From Baffinella frigidus (Eukaryota > Cryptophyceae > Cryptomonadales > Baffinellaceae), in NCBI GenBank assembly GCA_026770585.1, contig MU646358.1, positions 540,821-568,072 on the forward strand: DNA of 27,252 nt. The letters are read 5' to 3'. The notes beneath the pieces are model-generated. The model was not told the origin of the DNA, did no database searches, and saw only the letters and a list, made by a program, of their open reading frames with translations. Both the position numbers and the translations under genes were made by a program. Shown piece after piece: positions 16,701 to 21,979 of this stretch. Positions within the stretch are counted from its first letter, which is position 1; each line of letters begins with the position of its first letter.

Positions 16701-18876
16701 TCCTCACACACACTGTCAACTTCACTGGAAATCCGAGCACCCTTGGAGCCGTTTGAGGTACCCAGCATGGGTACCTTTTCTAAGTTGACGGCGTGTGTAG
16801 GGAAGTGACTTTAAGCAAGGTGAAGGTCGCGAAGCTGGACGCTGACGAGAACTACGAGATCGCTGAGGAAGTTGGATGATCTTAATATGTGGGGCCCCTA
16901 TGAATAGATTTGTAAAGCGGCTAGTGGATGGTATAGATTTTCAAATGATGGTCTTTCACGACGGAACTGGAGCCATTTTGACACTTTGAAGGAGTGAGTT
17001 TTATGATTTTACCAGTAGAGCCGCTTTACAAATCTATTCCTAGGGACCCGCCCTATGGATCTCCCCGAGGCTCTCGAGTCGAAACGAGGGGTACACATTG
17101 TGTGTACCACGAGGCAAATATTTTGGGGGGTTGGCCAACCCGTGAGACACAGAGTTTGTACCTTTGTACCACCTAGGTTCCGCTCACAAGACTGGGGCAG
17201 ATCAGGGAAGGGTTCACAGACCGTGTGGGTGATTTATCAAGGACGCACAGGCTACTGGTAAATCTACGCTAGACCTGATGGGGAGCAATCGCAAAAGTCA
17301 ATTCCGACAAATTACCTTCAAACCCTGTCAACTTTTGGAGCAACAGCTGGATTTCCGGCTGTTTTGTGTAAAGGGAGTCGATGAGATTGCCCACACTCAG
17401 GTCTAGCGTAGTAAGAATGGCGCTCTCCACGTTGACACGGTGGCCATGTTGCTACCATCGGATGGCGCGCTACAATTTCACGGAGGGTGGGAATGCATGG
17501 CGGCTATGCTGGTTTCATTGCAGTACACTCCTAAACCCTAAACCCTAAACCCTAACGGAGCGTCTCACAGAGACGCTCCGTGGGACACAGAGACGTTGAA
17601 TCGCAGAAACACGTTACGCTTCGTCCGTGGGAGAGTGTCGAGCACGAGCCCGCGTGACCAGGGATAATGTGTAGTGAATATCATTTTCTTTCTCGTGCAG
17701 TATTATGTCCGGGCATACCCAACGTGGCGCTCTTCACGTTTTCTCCTCGAGGGCACTCTTGACGTTTCCCCCTCTTTAGGCACTCTTGACCTTGCCCCCT
17801 CGTGCAGTACTATGTACGGGCATACCCAACGTTCAAGATCATCAATGGGGACGCGGTCGTGGAATTCGCCGGCGAAAATTCTCTCGAAGGGTGCAACCTC
17901 AACCCTCAACCCTACACCCTTCACCCTGAACCCCAAACCCTGAGCCCAAAACCAAAAACACAAAACACTAAACCCTGAACCCTGAACCCTAAACAGTACA
18001 CACTTAACCCTAAACCATAAACCCTAAACCCTAAACCCTAAACCCTAAACCCTAAACAGTACACACTAAACCCCAAACCATAAACCATAAACCCTAAACT
18101 CTCTCCAAGGGTGCACTCCCACCCTCTTTCCTCGCCCTTGACACGGCGAGTTTCACCACACCAGAATGAGGACTCTGTGCAGCTAAATGTCCCAGCTCTG
18201 CCTGATTTAATCTGGTCTCCTCAAACGGAAGAGCTTGGAAGTTGTTTTGCCTGGTGTGTGGTACAAATGCGTCAACTTTTGGTCTGAAAATATTATTTAA
18301 CTCGACTGAGGCAGAGCTAGATAAGAAGAGCCACCTGCCTCAGAATAAGGACGCAGAGTTTAGGGTGTAGGGTGTAGGGTGTAGGGTGTAGTTGTTTTTC
18401 CAAGAGGCTCAGGACCTGGCCATGTTGGCTAAAACACGCTGCGAGCCCCAAGACTGTTGACTAATCACACGTCTTTCTGGTACTAAGCCTGCCCGGACCA
18501 TGCACCATCCGCGTACAAACCCTGCCAGGGTTAGTCAACCGTCGTAACCGTCGCACAACGGTTAACCGGCAGGCAACTTTCGCAGGTTCGTCAACTTTCG
18601 ACGGTTGAACTAAAAGGTGACTTTCGTGGGCAGGTTCGTGAAATTTGTGGAAGACTACCAGAAGCGGACGCACGCTGCAGTGGACGAGGTAACCCCTAAA
18701 CCCTAAACCCTAAACCATAAACCATAAACCATAAACCATAAACCATAAACCATAAACCATAAACCATAAACCCTAAACCATAAACCATAAACCCTAAACC
18801 CTCAGCCCTAAACCAGGGGCTACAAGACGCCGTCACAGGGGCGGGCCTGCTAGCGCAGTTTTGGTCCGCACTCTAA
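13710..18876 (+). CDS. Protein disulfide isomerase-like protein (single thioredoxin domain, signal peptide)
   Basis: Exons: 13710-13805, 13930-13997, 14223-14307, 15173-15217 (less sure), 16224-16301, 17808-17890, 18634-18688 and 18817 onward; phases agree at each join. Exon 1 is a signal peptide ([20 protein letters not shown], then PPLVSGTD). The thioredoxin fold follows: strand [11 protein letters not shown], active site [19 protein letters not shown] with the WCGHC redox motif, [17 protein letters not shown], the cis-Pro loop [26 protein letters not shown], and a last helix [18 protein letters not shown]. It would form or isomerise disulfides in the ER. The order resembles TMX/PDI a domains. 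The last exon reads [19 protein letters not shown] and stops at a TAA inside a telomere-like tract (about 189 aa); alternatively a donor at 18864 leads to further exons, possibly the one at 20880. It is head-to-head with CSN7. Exon 5 and its neighbours have several partial copies in adjacent introns. Confidence 0.85.
14563..14850. mobile_element. Weak foldback in PDI intron 3
   Basis: CAGAATTCGCAAAATACACA at 14565 faces TTGCGAATTCTGTATTTTGT at about 14825 as imperfect inverted repeats around 240 bp of AT-richer DNA, unlike the GC-rich surroundings. There is no coding sequence. It is likely an older element. Confidence 0.45.
14996..15155. mobile_element. MITE family D copy 1 (160 bp)
   Basis: A near-perfect foldback with ends TTATCTCAGATAAACACTTT and its reverse complement, and inner blocks AAGTCAACTCCCCCACAAAT and GACTTATGCGTACGGG. 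It is flanked by a 4-bp duplication CTTT (14992-14995 and 15156-15159). The copy at 22235-22394 is also exactly 160 bp and almost identical. It ends 17 bp before the PDI exon 4 start. Confidence 0.9.
15335..15485. repeat. Tandem GGTAGAAATCAGAGGGTTTT repeat
   Basis: Seven or so units of about 17-20 bp with the core AGAAATCAGAGGGTTTT, interspersed with GACCCCTGGT. It is in PDI intron 4 and is followed by AACGAGCAAAA doublets. Confidence 0.85.
15645..15773 (+). pseudogene. Split echo of PDI exon 5
   Basis: 15645-15674 reads LATKLKASK after a GAGCAG acceptor and then diverges at AAAAG|TGTATT. 15759-15773 resumes after GGTGCAG with VAKLD. Together they form an exon copy opened by about 85 bp exactly at the internal AAG|GT site of the exon, as if a new intron had been placed there. 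Confidence 0.75.
15793..16250 (+). repeat. Tandem duplication carrying PDI exon 5 start
   Basis: About 135 bp beginning TGGAAGGGCTCCAAAGGCAA and running through GGCCTGGGGAGCAG|CTGGC occur at 15793-15929 and again at 16118-16250 with few changes. The left copy contains a partial exon (15900-15950, LATKLKASK then GTGCAGGTCGCGAAGCTCGAC); the right one leads into the intact exon 5. A separate foldback element (about 15966-16119, ends CCACGCAGGGC / GCGCCCTGTGTGG) splits them. Confidence 0.85.
16382..16530. repeat. Tandem ATCTCACATTTGTCTTGACG array
   Basis: Five to six units of 20-26 bp built from ATCTCACATTTGTCTTGACG with TTTGTCTTGACGT half-units between. It is in PDI intron 5. Confidence 0.95.
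16611..16655 (+). pseudogene. Decayed echo of PDI exon 5
   Basis: GGCGAGCACGGTGAAGGCCG, CGAAGACGCTCACGAGAACC: corresponds to [15 protein letters not shown] with about five substitutions and a 9-bp loss. It is in intron 5, 310 bp downstream of the intact exon. Confidence 0.65.
16813..16870 (+). pseudogene. Echo of PDI exon 5 (3' two thirds)
   Basis: Reads [17 protein letters not shown] after AGCAAG, then GTTGGATGA. The homology with the intact exon's surroundings continues downstream (GATCTTAATATGTGGGGCCCCTA against GATCTCAATATGTGGGGTCCCTA), where a foldback element (16903-17038) has inserted. The reading frame is intact, and this copy could serve as an alternative exon if AG at 16814-16815 is used. 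Confidence 0.75.
16903..17038. mobile_element. Foldback element in PDI intron 5
   Basis: Ends AATAGATTTGTAAAGCGGCT and AGCCGCTTTACAAATCTATT are perfect 20-bp inverted repeats around a 96-bp middle. It is inserted next to the exon 5 echo. Confidence 0.85.
17264..17411. mobile_element. Foldback element in PDI intron 5
   Basis: Ends CTACGCTAGACCT and AGGTCTAGCGTAG, with inner blocks AAAAGTCAATTCC and CTGTCAACTTTTGG. It is a small non-coding element of about 148 bp. Confidence 0.75.
17526..17581. repeat. Short telomere-like tract abutting a perfect hairpin
   Basis: Four CCCTAAA-type units (17526-17554) run directly into ACGGAGCGTCTC-ACA-GAGACGCTCCGT (17555-17581), a perfect 12-bp stem with a 3-nt loop, followed by another GAGACG. 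The junction between telomere-type repeat and hairpin is exact. Confidence 0.85.
17694..17724 (+). pseudogene. Echo of PDI exon 6 start with acceptor
   Basis: CGTGCAG|TATTATGTCCGGGCATACCC AACG, reading YYVRAYPT, copies the acceptor and first 24 bp of exon 6 at 17808. It then diverges. The two are about 107 bp apart. Confidence 0.85.
17891..18116 (+). repeat. Telomere-like tract at start of PDI intron 6, with exon-end echo
   Basis: After the donor GG|GTGCAACC the intron consists of about 200 bp of CCCTAAA/CCCTGAA/ACACTAAA units. It ends at CTCTCCAAGGGTGCACTCCC (18099-18118), a copy of the exon 6 end plus donor (CTCTCGAAGG|GTGCAACCTC). Thus the telomere-like tract is bracketed by two copies of the exon end. 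Confidence 0.85.
18192..18320. mobile_element. MITE family C copy in PDI intron 6
   Basis: Left end CAGCTCTGCCTGATTTAATC, right end CGACTGAGGCAGAGCTAG, about 129 bp, with GTCAACTTTTGG inside. A short GTGTAGG array with the opposite telomere polarity follows at 18358-18391. Confidence 0.75.
18689..18816 (+). repeat. PDI intron 7: telomere-like repeat intron
   Basis: The 128-bp intron is GTAACCCCTAAACCCTAAAC, then eight or more CATAAAC units and CCCTAAA units, closing with CCCTAAACCAG. It has no other sequence. The flanking exons are ...THAAVDE and [10 protein letters not shown]. Confidence 0.9.
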
Positions 18877-18977
18877 ACCCTAAACACTCAACCCTGAACC
18901 CTAAACCCTGAACTCTAAACCCTGGACCCTAAACCCTAAACCCTAAACCCTAAACCCTAAACCCTAAACCCTAAACC
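18872..18977 (+). repeat. Telomere-like tract after last PDI exon called
   Basis: About 105 bp of CCCTAAA with variants, the last eight units perfect. Its first TAA is the in-frame stop of the PDI reading frame if no further splicing occurs. Confidence 0.9.
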
Positions 18978-18992
18978 CACCACTGTAAAGTG

Positions 18993-19116
18993 CCGCCTCT
19001 GTTAATCTGGGCTTCTCGTTACATATTTTTGAATGCGCTTTGTACTGGAGCGTGTGTACGGAGTCCTCATCTAAATATATTCAATGAGGAGCCCAGCTTT
19101 TCTCAGGCAGAGCTAG
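18993..19116. mobile_element. MITE family C copy (diverged)
   Basis: GCCTCTGTTAATCTGGGCTTCTC at the left and GAGCCCAGCTTTTCTCAGGC AGAGCTAG at the right, with GGACTCC/GGAGTCC-type internal symmetry. It starts directly after the telomere-like tract. Confidence 0.6.
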
Positions 19117-19119
19117 ACT

Positions 19120-20775
19120 CTTCTGAAAGAGACAGGCCTTGATTGAGAGATACACCCGTCTTGATTCGAACTCCCCCGTTTCCAGCATTGTTCCCTCTCC
19201 CAAAACGGTTTAGATTGAATGGCCTTTTCCGGCAGGCGGTTGGGTTTGTCAGTTTCTGCTCTGGTGCGAACCTTGCCCCTCCCACACGATGGACCACGGA
19301 CCTTTCATCAAAAGTCAACTTACCCTGTGCGCAGTTAACTTAAGGATTTTCTCGTGCAAGTTTGGTCACGTTACCGCTAAATCTAGGGGTCCCGAAACCC
19401 TCGAAGCCCACCGCGTGGTCGGAGGCCTGATGGACCACACGAGAATGCTAGAGGGGCCTACCACACTGAAGGCTACGAAGGGATTTTCGGCCCAAATCGG
19501 GCCACCTTTCCGTTACCTTATCCGTGGGAACCACCCTATGCCCCTACGCTGTTGGTTAGTCAACATTCGTACGGGGAACTTCCGGCAGGCGGGTGGTGAC
19601 AAAATTTGCCGGGAGATCTACGGGGCTGTACACGGTCGGCGTCTTCGGCTCTGGCTTTTTTTTCGGGGTAACGGGCCCGCCTCGGATCTGATGCGGATTC
19701 TTTTTTAAAATATCGGTTGTGCTATCTTAAGGGTGGAGTTTGCTGTCTTAGCCTCGACGTAGCTATACCTGAACAAAAAACGTCCCGACTCGGATCCGCA
19801 AATCGGAAATGATGCCGAAAGTCAACGCTGGCGGTGGACTTAAGTCAACGCTGGTGGTGGACTTAAGTCCACCGTTATCGGGGGACTTGGCGTTCTAAAT
19901 TCAGAAAGGGTTTAGAAGCAAGTTTGGGCGTTTAAAAGGGCCAAATGGTTGTTAATTGTAAATTTTGTACCGAGTCGCGTCCAAATAATTCTACCGCTAC
20001 TGCTGGCTTTCTGCATGAGAAAGCAGAGAGAGAAGACCCACACGAGGATGCTGGAAGAACCTATTTAAAACCGACTGGTATTCATTGTTACTACACAAAT
20101 GCCCAAATTTGTACCAGGATAACGTCAAAGTAAGCTCGTGCCTGGCATAAAATTTCCAGGCACGAGGTTACTTTTCCTTATCCTGGTACATTTTTTTACA
20201 ACCCTACATGTAAATAGGTTCCTCTATTGTAGAAATGGGCTCCGCACGGATTTTTAGAACGTGAGGTAAGGAGGTCAGGAACGTCAAAAATCAATTTTTT
20301 GACGAAAAAAGGATTTTTTGCTATGTTACGGTTGGTTGATTCTATTTTGGGCATCTTGCCCATGCCTAAGCTAGCATTAAAGTTCATTTTCGACGTTTTT
20401 TTCATCTCCTGACCTCATTTCCTGACCTGACTTTGAATCCGCGCGGAGCCCATTTCTACAATAGCATTCTCGAGTGGACGGTAGTAGACTGGTGGTGGCG
20501 ACAGAAACTCAAACGAAACAAACCACACGCGAGTCGGCGCGCAAACAGCCGCTTGGGAAACGGATGGCACCCCCACAAAGTGGGCTTTGAAGGAGATTTC
20601 AACCAGAAATCTTGCCAAAATGTCGGTTAATAAAATGTCTTTGTGCCGAGCAATTCTGAATTAGTATTTTCGTGAAAATGAATTAGCACGAAAACCACGA
20701 AAATGCATGGGCTGATCTGCGAAGCCCACCGTGATGTGGGCGGCTGCGGAAGTACAAATAGGAGCAAAAGCCCGT
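19120..20775. other. Repeat-rich region without recognised gene
   Basis: Contains the dispersed CCGTTACCTTATCCGTGGGA repeat (19476-19560), a small AAGTCAACGCTGGTGGTGGA direct repeat (about 19819-19870), the foldback 20110-20190 (ends TGTACCAGGATAA / TTATCCTGGTACA with inner CGTGCCTGG / CCAGGCACG) and the element 20223-20464. Open frames exist but none is recognisable. If the PDI gene extends to 20930, part of this is intron. Confidence 0.5.
20223..20464. mobile_element. Foldback element, about 240 bp
   Basis: Ends CTATTGTAGAAATGGGCTCC and GGAGCCCATTTCTACAATAG, perfect inverted repeats. A solo copy of the end (ATTGTAGAAATGGGCTCCGC) is at 21944-21963, immediately upstream of the unidentified gene's first exon. 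Confidence 0.85.
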
Positions 20776-20786
20776 GGGCTCCTGGC

Positions 20787-20866
20787 AGCGCTGTAAAGTC
20801 ACTAAAGTGTGTAAAGTCACTGAAGTGTGCAACGTGACTAAAGTGTGTAAAGTCACTAAAGTGGGG
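20787..20866. repeat. Tandem GTAAAGTCACTAAAGTGT repeat
   Basis: Four units of about 18-19 bp (GTAAAGTCACTAAAGTGT with CAACGTGACT variants), ending 14 bp before the candidate exon at 20880. Confidence 0.9.
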
Positions 20867-20879
20867 GAACGTGGTGCAG

Positions 20880-20930
20880 GTGTTGATTGGAGTGCTGTTT
20901 GCGATTCGGGAGAAGGACAAGCTGCATTGA
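20880..20930 (+). CDS. Candidate C-terminal exon: membrane segment plus KxKxx-type tail
   Basis: After a GTGGTGCAG acceptor the frame reads VLIGVLFAIREKDKLH and stops. It has a short hydrophobic stretch followed by lysines at -5 and -3 from the C-terminus, the pattern of ER-retrieval tails of type I membrane proteins. A membrane-bound PDI (TMX-like) would suit this tail, and the upstream exon ends with hydrophobic GLLAQFW. But phases do not match directly (exon at 18817 would end in phase 2 at its only donor), so an unseen intermediate exon is required. Treat as a hypothesis. Confidence 0.25.
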   Translation: MLIGVLFAIREKDKLH

Positions 20931-21540
20931 GTGTTTATGTTCAGAGTTCTTTGCGATGTGAAGCTCAGTGAAGACACGGGATACCAGTCTCGCGGGTGTC
21001 ATATGGCCATGTTTCTCGCACCATTTCTGAGGCTATTTCTCTCGAGGCGGGCCTATCTTCCACCCTTCATGAGGCTGTTTTTCTCGAGGCGGGCCTACAT
21101 GTATGTATCTTACACCCTTCCTGAGGCTATCTTGCTCGAGGCGGGCCTATCTCGCACCACCCCTGGGGCGGACCTCACACATCAGCTCAAGTGCGCAATC
21201 GATTGGCTGTTGCTTGCGGTTTGAAACAACGTGAGGAGAAGCATTCTTCATGAGCTGCTCTTTCTAGTCTTTGCGGTTCGAATCACAGTGCGAGACGTGG
21301 TGTGAAGCACAGCGAGCGCCAGCAGTGAGGTGGGGTGAGGAGAGGGGGAGAGACTCGGGCGTGGATAGGTACGTGGGGGCGTGTGTGAAGATAGGCGCGT
21401 GAGAGGGAGGGCGATGGGGGGGGAGTGACGATGAGGGAGAGGAGTGATCCCACCTTTTTTGTGCTGCACCCACAGAGGTTGTCCTTTAGGTCCTTTAGGT
21501 TCTTCGAGCTCCCAACATAGGCGGACACCGGAACTGGTTC

Positions 21541-21645
21541 TATCCCTTAAGTGGCCAGGCCCCCAAATTTGCGGGCCAAGAGGTCCTAGGCAGGTCCTAG
21601 GGCCCTACCGTAGGGCGTATGAGCCTACTGGGCACTTAAGGGATA
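21541..21645. mobile_element. MITE family B copy
   Basis: 105 bp, ends TATCCCTTAAGTGGCCAG and GGGCACTTAAGGGATA, core GTCCTAGGGCCCTACCGTAG. It is close to the copies at 2676 and 23986. Either side lies a direct repeat CACCTTNTTTGTGCTGCNCC (about 21450 and 21719). Confidence 0.85.
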
Positions 21646-21772
21646 GAAAGGCCATGCGTCCTTTCGGATCACATCAAGCCCCTCGATCAGCTACATGTAA
21701 GCGATCCAGATGAGATTCCACCTTCTTTGTGCTGCTCCCGCAGAGGTTGTTCTATTGGCCACCCTGTACATG

Positions 21773-21902
21773 CACAGGGTTACCTCGCTCATAAGAAATC
21801 AACCCCCGCTAGGCCCCTAAAGCTGTACAGTAGGCCTATGCCTGGGGCCCCATGGTGATCCTAGGGGGGGCAGGTGTTTCCTATGAGCGAGGTACCCATG
21901 TA
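21773..21902. mobile_element. MITE family A copy 5
   Basis: Starts CACAGGGTTACCTCGCTCAT and ends ATGAGCGAGGTACCCATGTA, 130 bp, with the C-run/G-run core. It is flanked by TGTACATG-like bases on both sides. Confidence 0.8.
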
Positions 21903-21979
21903 CACTGTTGCATGTACGCGATTCAGATGGATCATCTTTAGTGTATTGTAGAAATGGGCTCCGCGGGGCTCCCTGCACC

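Noticed and set aside
21248-21528. Open frames with PPSLSRAYLHT on the minus strand
   Set aside because: Low-complexity GGGAGAGG-type sequence; three overlapping frames stay open, which is a composition effect.
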